This document shows positions 51,626 through 60,193 of a stretch of 64,000 nucleotides of DNA, one piece after another. The notes beneath the pieces are model-generated. The model ran no database searches. It saw only the letters and a list, made by a program, of their open reading frames with translations, and was not told where the DNA came from. The translations under genes were made by a program, and so were the position numbers. How positions within the stretch are numbered: the stretch's first letter is position 1; each line of letters opens with the position of its first letter. Source of the stretch: Mycolicibacter heraklionensis (GTDB taxonomy: Bacteria; Actinomycetota; Actinomycetes; Mycobacteriales; Mycobacteriaceae); contig LZME01000063.1 of assembly GCA_001673575.1 (NCBI GenBank), positions 28,856 to 92,855 on the forward strand, read 5' to 3'.

Positions 51626-52778
51626 GCCGGAAGCCGTAACGGGGGCCGCCGGAACCGAGGCCGCCGCGTCCGCCGGCGCCCATCGGAGCCATTCCGGCCG
51701 GCACGGCGTGCATGCCGGCAGTCTCTTCGGCGGCAACCGTCCAGCCCGAACCCGTCGACGCCGCGACCTGAGTGCCTGCCGCGGCCGACCAGCCCGCCGG
51801 GACCGACATCCCGCCCATCGTGGAGGCCTGACCCAGGCCCGCCAAGACCGGCGTCCCGGCGGCAGCCACTGCCCCCACAGGCTGGGTCATACCCGCCAAC
51901 ACCCCAGAACCCAGCCCGGCTGCCAGGCCGTCGATGCCGGTGACATCGGACGCCAGGCTGGCCGGGCCTGCCAGGGCCAGCGTGTGGCCCAGTGATACCG
52001 CCGTCGGAATGGCGGTGGCGGTGAACCAGGCCGCAGTGTTCACGCCGCCGTTGATGGCATTGGCGAACAACGGTGTTCCGAGAAACAGGTCGACCGCGTT
52101 TCCGATTGGCCCGAGCGATCCGTCGGCTGCCACGAAAGGCGAGAGGAGCCCCTGCAGTGCACCCTGTAGCGAGGCAAGCGATTGAGTCAGCTCCTGCTGG
52201 AGCCCACCGGTGGCACTCCCGGCGGTGGCGACCGCCGCACCGACCGGGTTGGTGGTCTGGGGCGCGGGGGTCATCGGGGTGAGCGCAGCAGCGCTGGACG
52301 ACGCGGTGCTGTAGCCGAACATGGCCATGGTGTCCTGCGCCCACATCTCCATGTAGTGGGCTTCGGTGGCCAGGATCGCCGGGGTGTTCACCCCCAGGAA
52401 GTTCGACGCAACCAATGCCGCCAGCTGGGCCCGGTTTGCGGCGATGATCGCGGGAGACACCACCGCCGCGCGGGCGGCCTCGAATGCTCCTGCCGAGGCC
52501 ATGGCCTGCGAACTGGCCTGGTAGGCGGCCGTCGAGGTGGTGTTCAACCACGCGAGATACGGCGTGACGGCGCTGGTCATGGCTGCTGAGGCCGGCCCCG
52601 TCCAGTCTGCGCCGACCAGCTCGGAGAGCACCAGCTGGGCTGATGTGGCCGACGCCTCCAGCTCGGCGGCCAGGCTGCCCCACGCCGAGGCGGCCGACAT
52701 CAGCGGTCCGGAACCGGCTCCGCTGTACATCCACGCAGAGACGATCTCCGGGGGGAGTGCTCCGAAATCGAAAGACAT
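51594..52778 (-). CDS. PPE family protein, SVP subfamily
   Basis: 394 residues from ATG 52778. The PPE domain starts MSFDFGALPPEIVSAWMYSG and spans about 160 residues, with the conserved WTGPASAAM helix. The C-terminal part has the SVP motif MGGMSVPAGW and the tail RYGFRPTVMPK, which define the PPE-SVP group. Such proteins are exported by ESX systems as a dimer with a PE protein. The cognate PE gene lies 35 bases upstream on the same strand. Confidence 0.93.
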   Translation of the reverse strand: MSFDFGALPPEIVSAWMYSGAGSGPLMSAASAWGSLAAELEASATSAQLVLSELVGADWTGPASAAMTSAVTPYLAWLNTTSTAAYQASSQAMASAGAFEAARAAVVSPAIIAANRAQLAALVASNFLGVNTPAILATEAHYMEMWAQDTMAMFGYSTASSSAAALTPMTPAPQTTNPVGAAVATAGSATGGLQQELTQSLASLQGALQGLLSPFVAADGSLGPIGNAVDLFLGTPLFANAINGGVNTAAWFTATAIPTAVSLGHTLALAGPASLASDVTGIDGLAAGLGSGVLAGMTQPVGAVAAAGTPVLAGLGQASTMGGMSVPAGWSAAAGTQVAASTGSGWTVAAEETAGMHAVPAGMAPMGAGGRGGLGSGGPRYGFRPTVMPKQVLV

Positions 52779-52813
52779 ATCTGTATTCCCCTTCTCGTTG
52801 GTGGGGCGGGTGG

Positions 52814-53632
52814 CTAGACGGCGGTCGGCTTGGGCATGACGGTGTGCTTGACGCCATAGCGCGGGGCGCCGAACCTCCCGACGCCGCGGTCGCCGGCTCC
52901 GGCCGCCGCCATGGCTGCCGGCACGGCCGCCATCCCGGGCATGGAGTGCGGCGTAGCCATGCTGGTCGCAGCCGCCAAACGCGCTGGTGCAGCGGCCGCG
53001 GCCGCCACCGGCTCGGTCCCCCAGCTCGGCGGCGCAGACAAGGCGCCGACCGTGGTGGCCTGCGCCATCCCGGCTGCCACCGGCATCGCGCCGACGCCGG
53101 CCATTGCCGCGGGCGCTTCGTAGCCCATGAGGCCGGCGGCACCTTCGGCGGCGATCTCTTCGGGGAAGTCCAGCAGACCGCCACCGGCCAGGCCGAGCAG
53201 TGCCGAGCCGGCCGAAGCCCAGTTGCCCATCCCGATGTTCTCGATGTTGGCGAGGTTGCCCGAGAGCAGGGAACCACTGCCGCTGGTCGGCACGCCGAGG
53301 ATGTTGGTCAGGAACCACTGGAGCCCCGAATCCATCGACGAGGCCGCCTGGTTGGTCGCTTCGGCCGTGCCATAGGCCCCGGCATTCTGTCCGAGGACCT
53401 GCACCAGCTGCTGGTGAACGGCTGCCGCCTGCTCGCTGATCGACTGGTAGAGGCTTCCGTAGGTCGCGAACACGGCGGCCTGCAGGGCAGAGACCGGGTC
53501 GGTGCCGGCCGGCGCGATGACGGTGGTCGGAATCGCCGCAGCGCCGCTCTCGGCGGACAGCGCCTCGCCGATACCTGCGAGTTGACCCGCGGCGTGCGTC
53601 ATTGATTCGGGGAGTGTTTTCACAAAAGACAT
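52814..53632 (-). CDS. PE family protein with a PPE-SVP-like C-terminal tail
   Basis: 272 residues. The PE domain is the first ~100 residues (MSFVKTLPESMTHAAGQLAGIG ... YQSISEQAAAVHQQLVQ), normally a partner for PPE proteins. The C-terminal ~75 residues contain TTVGALSAPPSW and end RYGVKHTVMPKPTAV, closely matching the tail of the downstream PPE protein. It is the first gene of a PE/PPE operon, divergent from ffh. Confidence 0.9.
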   Translation of the reverse strand: MSFVKTLPESMTHAAGQLAGIGEALSAESGAAAIPTTVIAPAGTDPVSALQAAVFATYGSLYQSISEQAAAVHQQLVQVLGQNAGAYGTAEATNQAASSMDSGLQWFLTNILGVPTSGSGSLLSGNLANIENIGMGNWASAGSALLGLAGGGLLDFPEEIAAEGAAGLMGYEAPAAMAGVGAMPVAAGMAQATTVGALSAPPSWGTEPVAAAAAAPARLAAATSMATPHSMPGMAAVPAAMAAAGAGDRGVGRFGAPRYGVKHTVMPKPTAV

Positions 53633-53970
53633 GCATCCTCCTCGCAGGAAGCCGGACCAGAATGTGATGGTCCGACGGGCCGGTCATCGATGCTGTGAAG
53701 CATTGCAGTAACCGGCGAACTTAAGTCGTTCGTAACGCTTTCTTAGCGGCCGAACGCTAATCCTTAACGGAAATAGGGTGCTTGTGAACGCTCCGAAACG
53801 GCCGTTTAACGGATGGGAATTGCGGCATTAACTGTGCAATTTATCTAACGCCGCGGTTACAATTAGGGCGCCGCGGATATCGGAGGCGTTAGTGACCCGC
53901 TGCCCGCTCGGGTCACCCCTTGTCGCCTCGGCCCGCCCGCCCGCGACGTGACCAGATATAGGCTGGCGGC
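53633..53970. promoter_or_regulatory. Divergent promoter region between the PE/PPE operon and ffh
   Basis: 338 bases without a gene, much AT-richer than the surroundings. A candidate -10 element TACAAT (53858-53863) lies about 108 bases before ffh. Several AACGG/CCGTT inverted elements occur at 53735-53815. The PE gene has an AGGAGG site just before its start (53638 region). Promoter assignments are tentative. Confidence 0.5.
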
Positions 53971-55527
53971 GTGTTTGAATCCCTCTCCGACCGGTTGACC
54001 GGGGCCCTGCAGGGGCTGCGCAGCAAGGGCCGTCTCACCGACGCCGATATCGACGCCACCGCCCGCGAGATCCGGCTGGCCCTGCTGGAAGCCGACGTGT
54101 CGCTGCCCGTGGTGCGCGCGTTCATCGGCCGGATCAAGGACCGTGCCAAGGGGGCCGAGGTCTCCGGTGCGCTCAACCCGGCCCAGCAGGTCGTCAAGAT
54201 CGTCAACGAGGAGCTCATCGGCATCCTCGGCGGTCAGACCCGGCAGCTGACGTTCGCCAAGACCCCGCCGACGGTCATCATGCTGGCCGGTCTGCAGGGT
54301 GCGGGCAAGACCACGCTCGCCGGCAAACTGGCCACCTGGCTGCGCGGCCAGGGGCACACTCCGCTGCTGGTCGCCTGCGATCTGCAACGCCCCGGTGCGG
54401 TCAACCAGCTGCAGGTGGTCGGGGAGCGCGCCGGGGTCACGGTGTTCGCCCCGCACCCGGGGACCTCGGTCGCCGGTGACACCGGTACGGCGGGCGACCC
54501 GGTCGCCGTGGCCGCAGCCGGCCTGGCCGAAGCCAAGGCCAAGCACTTCGACGTCGTCGTCGTCGACACCGCCGGGCGCCTCGGCATCGACGAGGAGATG
54601 ATGGCCCAGGCCGCCGCCATCCGCGATGCGGTGCAGCCCGATGAGGTGTTGTTTGTCCTGGACGCCATGATCGGCCAGGACGCGGTCACCACCGCCGACG
54701 CGTTCCGCGAAGGCGTGGGCTTCACCGGGGTCGTCCTCACCAAGCTCGACGGCGACGCCCGCGGTGGCGCGGCATTGTCGGTGCGGGAAGTCACCGGCGC
54801 GCCCATCCTGTTCGCATCCACCGGCGAGAAGTTGGAAGACTTCGACGTCTTCCACCCCGACCGGATGGCCAGCCGCATCCTGGGCATGGGTGATGTGCTC
54901 AGCCTCATCGAGCAGGCCGAGCAGGTCTTCGACGCCCGCAAGGCCGAAGAAGCAGCAGCCAAGATCGGCTCTGGCGAGCTCACGCTGGAGGATTTCCTCG
55001 AGCAGATGCTGGCCATCCGCAAGATGGGTCCGATCGGGAACCTGCTGGGCATGCTGCCCGGAGCCGGCCAGATGAAGGACGCGCTGGCCGCCGTCGACGA
55101 CAGCCAGCTGGACCGCCTGCAGGCCATCATTCGCGGCATGACGCCGGCCGAGCGGGCTGACCCGAAGATCATCAACGCCTCCCGGCGGCTGCGCATCGCC
55201 AACGGTTCGGGGGTCAGCGTCTCGGAGGTCAACCAGCTCGTCGACCGGTTCTTCGAGGCCCGCAAGATGATGTCGTCGATGATGGGCGGCCTGGGCCTGC
55301 CCGGGATGGGGCGCAAGAGCTCCAACCGCAAGGCCAAGGGCAAGAAGGGCGGCAAGAAGCGGGGCCCGACTCCACCTAAAGTGCGGGGTCTATTCGGGCC
55401 CGGTGGGCCCGGTGGCATGCCCGCCGGTTTCCCCGACCTGTCGCAAATGCCCGAAGGCCTCAACGAGCTGCCCCCCGGCTTGGCCGACTTCGACCTGTCC
55501 AAGCTGAACTTCCCGGGCCAGAAGTAG
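53971..55527 (+). CDS. ffh: Signal recognition particle protein Ffh
   Basis: SRP54 GTPase that binds signal sequences on nascent membrane proteins. The 518-residue protein has the N domain, the G domain with GLQGAGKTTLAGKLA at about residue 108, DTAGRLGIDEE and TKLDGDARGG, and a C-terminal methionine-rich M domain (MMSSMMGGLGLPGMG) followed by a Lys-rich, then Gly/Pro-rich tail. GTG start. It works with FtsY encoded 15 kb upstream. Confidence 0.97.
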   Translation: MFESLSDRLTGALQGLRSKGRLTDADIDATAREIRLALLEADVSLPVVRAFIGRIKDRAKGAEVSGALNPAQQVVKIVNEELIGILGGQTRQLTFAKTPPTVIMLAGLQGAGKTTLAGKLATWLRGQGHTPLLVACDLQRPGAVNQLQVVGERAGVTVFAPHPGTSVAGDTGTAGDPVAVAAAGLAEAKAKHFDVVVVDTAGRLGIDEEMMAQAAAIRDAVQPDEVLFVLDAMIGQDAVTTADAFREGVGFTGVVLTKLDGDARGGAALSVREVTGAPILFASTGEKLEDFDVFHPDRMASRILGMGDVLSLIEQAEQVFDARKAEEAAAKIGSGELTLEDFLEQMLAIRKMGPIGNLLGMLPGAGQMKDALAAVDDSQLDRLQAIIRGMTPAERADPKIINASRRLRIANGSGVSVSEVNQLVDRFFEARKMMSSMMGGLGLPGMGRKSSNRKAKGKKGGKKRGPTPPKVRGLFGPGGPGGMPAGFPDLSQMPEGLNELPPGLADFDLSKLNFPGQK

Positions 55528-55528
55528 T

Positions 55529-56596
55529 TTGGCGCTCCACGTTTCCGGTCGGGGGCTGCCCGACGAACAGCCTGTCGAGTACTGGATCGTCGACGGTGCG
55601 GTCAGCCTCGAGTCGGTCGACGGTGCTGAGACCGTCTTCTCCGACGGCTGGATCATCCCGGGTCTGGTAGACGCGCACTGTCACGTCGGGATCGGGCCCG
55701 GCGGTCCGGTCGACGTCGACGAGGCGCTGCGCCAGGCCGAGACCGAACGTCGTGCCGGTGTACTGCTGATCCGTGACGCGGGTTCACCGGTCGACACCCG
55801 CGCATTCGACGACCGTGCCGACCTGCCGCGCATCATCCGCGCCGGGCAGCATCTCGCCCGGACCAAGCGCTACATCCCCGGGCTGGGCATCAACGTCGAC
55901 GACGAGGCGCAACTGCCGGAAGCGGTTGCCGCCCAAGCTGTTCGCGGCGACGGCTGGGTGAAGCTGGTGGGGGACTGGATTGACCGGGGTGTCGGCGACC
56001 TTGCGCCGCTGTGGTCCGACGACATGTTGAAGTCGGCCATCGACGCCGCGCACGCCAACGGCGCGCGGGTCACCGCGCACGTCTTCGGCGAGGACGCACT
56101 GCCCGGCCTGATCAACGCAGGCATCGACTGTATCGAGCACGGCACCGGCATCACCGACGACATCATCGAGCTGATGCTGGCCAACGGCACGGCCCTGGTG
56201 CCCACGCTGATCAACATCGACAACTTTCCGGGGATCGCCGATTCGGCGGCCAAGTACCCGACCTACGCCGCGCACATGCGCGCGCTGCACGCCACCTGTC
56301 GATCGCGGATCGGTGCGGCGCGGGAAGCCGGCGTGCCGATCTACGCCGGCACCGACGCCGGTGGCATGGTGGCCCACGGCCGCATCGCCGACGAAGTCGA
56401 CGCCCTGTCCGGGATTGGCCTCAGCCGCACCGAAGCGCTGGGCGCGGCCTGCTGGGATGCCCGGCGCTGGTTGGGGGCACCGGTGCTGGCGCAGGGCGCG
56501 CCGGCCGACCTGGTCTGTTTCGTCGAGGATCCGCGGACCGGTCCCGAGGTGCTCGGGCGTCCCGATCTGGTGATGCTGCGCGGCCGGGTCTACTAG
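55529..56596 (+). CDS. Amidohydrolase family protein
   Basis: 355 residues of the metal-dependent amidohydrolase superfamily (imidazolonepropionase/aryldialkylphosphatase-like, Rv2915c). Metal ligands are visible in VDAHCHVG (His50, His52), the lysine region DGWVKLVGDWID, VTAHVFGEDALPGLI with His, and TDAGG. The predicted TTG start is 1 base after the ffh stop; a different start cannot be excluded. The substrate is unknown. The M. tuberculosis neighbours pknI, Rv2913c and Rv2912c are missing after it. Confidence 0.88.
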   Translation: MALHVSGRGLPDEQPVEYWIVDGAVSLESVDGAETVFSDGWIIPGLVDAHCHVGIGPGGPVDVDEALRQAETERRAGVLLIRDAGSPVDTRAFDDRADLPRIIRAGQHLARTKRYIPGLGINVDDEAQLPEAVAAQAVRGDGWVKLVGDWIDRGVGDLAPLWSDDMLKSAIDAAHANGARVTAHVFGEDALPGLINAGIDCIEHGTGITDDIIELMLANGTALVPTLINIDNFPGIADSAAKYPTYAAHMRALHATCRSRIGAAREAGVPIYAGTDAGGMVAHGRIADEVDALSGIGLSRTEALGAACWDARRWLGAPVLAQGAPADLVCFVEDPRTGPEVLGRPDLVMLRGRVY

Positions 56597-56618
56597 CGGT
56601 CAGCGCCGAACGTTCGGC

Positions 56619-57488
56619 CTACAGGCTGCCGACGCCCGACATCGGCCCTTGCGCGAAACCCCAATCCAGTAGGGCGGCCGCCTGGTCCCAGTAGGTCGGG
56701 CCGCCTTCATGGATGAGCCCGTACATCATTGCGACCACGAGCCGCCGGCCGTCGCGGGCCGCTCCACCGACATAGGTCTTGCGGGCGGCGTCGGTGAAAC
56801 CGGTCTTGCCGCCGAACGCCCCCGGATAACGGGCCAGCAACTCGTTCATGTTCACGATCGGTCGCTCCCCGGCATCGGTGGGGAACGTCGCCGCCGGCTG
56901 CGCGGTGATCTCGGCGAACACCGGGTTGGCCATCGCCGCCCGGAAGATGGCCGCCAGGTCGTGCGGGGTGCTCGCGCCCGGACCGCCGGGGCCGTCCAGC
57001 CCGGACGGAGTACTGGCGTGGGTATCGGTCGCCCCGACCGCAGCGGCCTTGGCGTTCATCTTCGCGACCGCCGCCTCAGGCCCACCGAGCATGTCTGCCA
57101 GTGCGTTGGCGGCGTCGTTGCCCGAAACCAGCAGCAGGCCTTCCAGAAGCTGCCGGGCCGTGTAGGTGTGGTCGGCTTTGACCCCGACACAGTTGCACTC
57201 CACGCGGGTGTCGGCCGGGGTGGCCACCACGGTGTCGTCGAGATTCAGCTCGTCGAGTACCACCAATGCCAGCAGAACCTTGATCGTGCTGGCCGGCGGA
57301 GTCGCCGCGTAGCCGTTCTGCTCGGCGAGCACCTGCCCGGAATCCAGGTCGGCGATCAGCCAGTTCGGGGCCGGGCCGACCGGCACCGGCGCCGAGCCGA
57401 GAGGCTGCGCAGCGTCGGCGTGGGCAGTCACGGCGGGAGAGGCGAACACGGTTGCGAGAGCCGCGATTGCGGCCAAGATTTTCCGCAT
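56619..57488 (-). CDS. dacB2: D-alanyl-D-alanine carboxypeptidase
   Basis: Penicillin-binding protein that trims the terminal D-Ala from peptidoglycan stem peptides. 289 residues with a signal peptide (to about residue 25) and the three catalytic motifs: Ser67-Thr-Ile-Lys70, Ser122-Gly-Asn124 and Lys228-Thr-Gly230. No C-terminal membrane anchor is seen. It is the ortholog of Rv2911 and shares its start region with the divergent NTF2-like gene. Confidence 0.95.
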   Translation of the reverse strand: MRKILAAIAALATVFASPAVTAHADAAQPLGSAPVPVGPAPNWLIADLDSGQVLAEQNGYAATPPASTIKVLLALVVLDELNLDDTVVATPADTRVECNCVGVKADHTYTARQLLEGLLLVSGNDAANALADMLGGPEAAVAKMNAKAAAVGATDTHASTPSGLDGPGGPGASTPHDLAAIFRAAMANPVFAEITAQPAATFPTDAGERPIVNMNELLARYPGAFGGKTGFTDAARKTYVGGAARDGRRLVVAMMYGLIHEGGPTYWDQAAALLDWGFAQGPMSGVGSL

Positions 57489-57510
57489 GGCGGCCTACCT
57501 TACCGCTGTG

Positions 57511-57945
57511 GTGTTCAATCGAGGAATGCTGAGCCAACAAGAAATTTCGGACCGTTGGGAGATCCAGCAGTTGCTGGTCGACTACTCGACCGCGATCGAC
57601 ACCCGCAACTTCGACGGTCTGGACGCGGTGTTCACCCCCGATGCCTACATTGACTACCGCGCCTTGGGCGGTATCGACGGACGCTTCCCGGAGGTGAAGG
57701 CTTGGCTGGCCGAGGTGCTGCCCAATTTCGCCAACTACTCCCACATGCTGGGCTTACCGGCGATCCGCGTCGACGGCGACAGCGCCACCGCGCGCACCTT
57801 CTGTTTCAACCCGATGGTGTTCAGCGGGGAGAACGACCCCATGATGCTGGTGGGGCTGTGGTACGACGACGAGTTCGTCCGCACCGCCGACGGCTGGCGG
57901 ATGAGCCGGCGCTCCGAGATCAAGTGCTTCCAGAAGATGCCCTGA
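57511..57945 (+). CDS. SnoaL/NTF2-like protein
   Basis: About 144 residues of the SnoaL-like fold (Rv2910c family): EISDRWEIQQLLVDYSTAIDTRNFDGL at the start (residues ~9-35), FTPDAYIDYRALGGIDG, LGLPAIRVDGDSATARTFC and the end RSEIKCFQKMP. The start is uncertain: in-frame ATG 57487, GTG 57508, GTG 57511 and ATG 57526 are all possible, and GTG 57511 gives a length close to the M. tuberculosis protein. Reaction unknown. Confidence 0.82.
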   Translation: MFNRGMLSQQEISDRWEIQQLLVDYSTAIDTRNFDGLDAVFTPDAYIDYRALGGIDGRFPEVKAWLAEVLPNFANYSHMLGLPAIRVDGDSATARTFCFNPMVFSGENDPMMLVGLWYDDEFVRTADGWRMSRRSEIKCFQKMP

Positions 57946-57970
57946 GGCGATTTCTGCTGACCGGCCTGCT

Positions 57971-57981
57971 TCTGGCACAAT
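57971..57981 (+). promoter_or_regulatory. Probable rpsP operon promoter (-10 region)
   Basis: TCTGGCACAAT is repeated exactly upstream of rplS (61315-61325). With CACAAT as -10 element it implies an untranslated leader of about 130 bases before rpsP. No clear -35 can be named. Confidence 0.5.
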
Positions 57982-58115
57982 GGGCGGCTGTCCGCCGTGC
58001 GACGCGACCCTAGTTGGGGCTCCGCGCGGGGTGACACAACCACGCGAGGCAAAACCGGATGTGGGCAATCCCGCCCGCATCGCTGAATTGCAGCGTGATA
58101 TCGCAGGAGTTATTC

Positions 58116-58595
58116 ATGGCTGTCAAGATCAAGCTCACCCGCCTCGGTAAGATCCGCAATCCGCAGTACCGCATCGCGATTGCCGACGCGCGCTCCCGCC
58201 GGGACGGCCGCGCCATCGAGGTCATCGGTCGCTACCACCCGAAGGAAGAGCCGAGCCTGATCGAGATCGACTCGGAGCGCGCCCAGTACTGGCTGTCGGT
58301 CGGTGCCCAGCCCACCGAGCCGGTGCTCAAGCTGCTGAAGATCACCGGTGACTGGCAGAAGTTCAAGGGCCTGCCCGGCGCCGAGGGCCGCCTGAAGGTC
58401 AAGCCGGCCAAGCCGAGCAAGCTGGAGCTGTTCAACGCCGCGCTGGCCGAGGCCGAGGGTGGCCCCACCACCGAAGCCACCACCGCCAAGAAGAAGAAGG
58501 CGCCGGCAAAAAAGACTGAGCAGGCAGCCGACAAGGCTGACGCTGCCGCCGAGGCGCCCGCTGCTGAGGCCGCCGAGTCGGCCAGCGAGAGCTGA
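58116..58595 (+). CDS. rpsP: 30S ribosomal protein S16
   Basis: 159 residues starting [20 protein letters not shown] with an AGGAG site upstream. The first ~115 residues are the S16 fold; the rest is an Ala/Lys/Glu-rich tail ([10 protein letters not shown] onward), a common actinobacterial extension. It is first gene of rpsP-KH-rimM-trmD, an operon for ribosome and tRNA maturation. A hairpin-prone leader of about 130 bases precedes it. Confidence 0.97.
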   Translation: MAVKIKLTRLGKIRNPQYRIAIADARSRRDGRAIEVIGRYHPKEEPSLIEIDSERAQYWLSVGAQPTEPVLKLLKITGDWQKFKGLPGAEGRLKVKPAKPSKLELFNAALAEAEGGPTTEATTAKKKKAPAKKTEQAADKADAAAEAPAAEAAESASES

Positions 58596-58603
58596 CCGCG
58601 GCC

Positions 58604-58846
58604 ATGAGTGCCGTGGTGGCAGACGCCGTCGAGCATTTGGTGCGCGGCATCGTCGACAACCCGGATGACGTACGCGTCGACATGGTGACCAACCGCCGTG
58701 GCCGGACCGTCGAGGTGCACGTGCACCCCGACGACCTGGGCAAGGTAATCGGTCGCGGCGGTCGCACCGCCACTGCGCTGCGCACCCTCGTCGCCGGTAT
58801 CGGTGGACGTGGCATCCGCGTGGACGTGGTGGACACCGACCGGTAG
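58604..58846 (+). CDS. KH-domain RNA-binding protein (KhpA-like)
   Basis: 80-residue single KH domain. The RNA-binding GxxG loop is in [18 protein letters not shown] (GRGG at residues 50-53). Proteins of this family bind RNA, often with a second KH protein (KhpB). It follows rpsP by 8 bases and matches Rv2908c. Confidence 0.95.
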   Translation: MSAVVADAVEHLVRGIVDNPDDVRVDMVTNRRGRTVEVHVHPDDLGKVIGRGGRTATALRTLVAGIGGRGIRVDVVDTDR

Positions 58847-58857
58847 CCGGCCGGCTC

Positions 58858-59379
58858 ATGGAGCTGACGGTCGGGCGTGTGGTCAAAGCCCACGGCATCC
58901 GCGGCGAACTCGTCGTCGATGTCCGTACCGACGACCCCGAACTTCGGTTCGCGCCGGGTGCAACGCTGCACGCCCGTAAGTCCGGTGCGCCGCAACGCGA
59001 CTACGTCGTCGAGGCGGCGCGCCCTCATGGTGCGCGCCTGTTGGTGCGGTTGGCCGGGATCGTCGACCGTGACGGCGCCGACGCGGTCCGCGGCAGCGTT
59101 TTCGTGGTCGACTCCGCGGAGTTGCCGCCGATCACCGAACCGGACACCTACTACGACCATCAACTCGAGGGTCTGCAGGTGCGCACCGTGGCGGGGGAGG
59201 AGATCGGCTCGGTAACCGAGGTACTGCACACCGCTGCCGGTGAGCTGCTGGCGATCAAGCGGACCGATGGCCGGGAGCTGTTGGTGCCGTTCATCGCTGC
59301 GTTCGTGCCGTCGGTGTCGCTGGCCGAGGGCACCGTGGTGATCGAACCGCCCGACGGGCTGCTGGAGCTGGACGGGTAG
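58858..59379 (+). CDS. rimM: Ribosome maturation factor RimM
   Basis: 173-residue factor that assists 30S head assembly and binds S19. The N-terminal RimM domain begins [20 protein letters not shown], and the C-terminal PRC-barrel has [12 protein letters not shown] and [12 protein letters not shown]. It lies between the KH gene and trmD, the usual order. Confidence 0.97.
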   Translation: MELTVGRVVKAHGIRGELVVDVRTDDPELRFAPGATLHARKSGAPQRDYVVEAARPHGARLLVRLAGIVDRDGADAVRGSVFVVDSAELPPITEPDTYYDHQLEGLQVRTVAGEEIGSVTEVLHTAAGELLAIKRTDGRELLVPFIAAFVPSVSLAEGTVVIEPPDGLLELDG

Positions 59380-59387
59380 AGCGCGGC

Positions 59388-60077
59388 ATGCGAATCGATG
59401 TCGTCACGATCTTCCCCGACTACCTGGCCCCGATCCGCCAGTCACTGCCCGGCAAGGCGATCGAATCCGGGATGGTCGCGTTAGAGGTTCACGACCTACG
59501 GCGCTGGACCCACGATGTGCATCGCTCGGTGGACGACTCGCCCTATGGGGGCGGCCCGGGAATGGTGATGAAGGCGCCGGTCTGGGGTGAAGCGCTGGAC
59601 GAAATCTGTTCGGAGCAGACCGTTCTCATCGTCCCGACCCCGGCGGGAACACTGTTCGACCAGGCCACCGCGCAGCGCTGGAGCCACGAAGAGCATCTGG
59701 TGTTCGCCTGCGGCCGTTACGAGGGCATCGATCAGCGGGTCGCCGACGACGCTGCTCGGCGGATGCGGGTCGAAGAGGTGTCGATCGGTGACTATGTGCT
59801 GGCCGGCGGGGAGCCTGCAGTCCTGGTGATGTTGGAGGCGGTGCTGCGGCTCATGCCTGGCGTGCTCGGCAATCCGGCGTCCCAACGTGACGATTCGCAT
59901 TCCCCGGACCGTGACGGGTTGCTGGAGGGGCCGAGCTACACGCGTCCGCCGAGCTGGCGCGGCCTGGACGTACCGGACGTGCTGCTCTCCGGTGACCACG
60001 CCCGGATCAATGCCTGGCGCCACGAGGCCGCCCTAGCGCGGACCCGCGAACGCCGTCCCGACCTGCTGGACGACTAA
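59388..60077 (+). CDS. trmD: tRNA (guanine-37-N1)-methyltransferase
   Basis: 229-residue SPOUT methyltransferase that makes m1G37 to prevent frameshifting. Typical segments are the start [38 protein letters not shown] and [13 protein letters not shown] (SAM-binding trefoil knot). Last gene of the operon. It is convergent with lppW. Confidence 0.97.
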   Translation: MRIDVVTIFPDYLAPIRQSLPGKAIESGMVALEVHDLRRWTHDVHRSVDDSPYGGGPGMVMKAPVWGEALDEICSEQTVLIVPTPAGTLFDQATAQRWSHEEHLVFACGRYEGIDQRVADDAARRMRVEEVSIGDYVLAGGEPAVLVMLEAVLRLMPGVLGNPASQRDDSHSPDRDGLLEGPSYTRPPSWRGLDVPDVLLSGDHARINAWRHEAALARTRERRPDLLDD

Positions 60078-60091
60078 GCCGACGGGTTTCG

Positions 60092-60154
60092 GCCGCGAGT
60101 GTGCGGAATTATCGGGAGTTTCGAGGTTTTTGCCCACCAAACCGCACGTTCGGC
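60092..60154. repeat. Imperfect palindrome between trmD and lppW
   Basis: GCCGCGAGTGTGCGG (60092-60106) and CCGCACGTTCGGC (60142-60154) form an imperfect inverted repeat. A related string, GCCGAGCGTGCACTCAGCGC, occurs between ddl and the DUF3515 gene near 4032-4051. It looks like a dispersed mycobacterial intergenic palindrome and lies between convergent genes, so it may also act as a terminator. Confidence 0.55.
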
Positions 60155-60193
60155 GCCGGCTGGGAATCGCCCAGTGCCGACGATGACGCTGGG

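Noticed and set aside
51574-53687. Long minus-strand frames running through both the PE and PPE genes
   Set aside because: The PPE frame stays open upstream across the PE gene, but the PPE domain begins at ATG 52778 and the upstream part is low-complexity Arg/Gly sequence out of frame with the PE protein.
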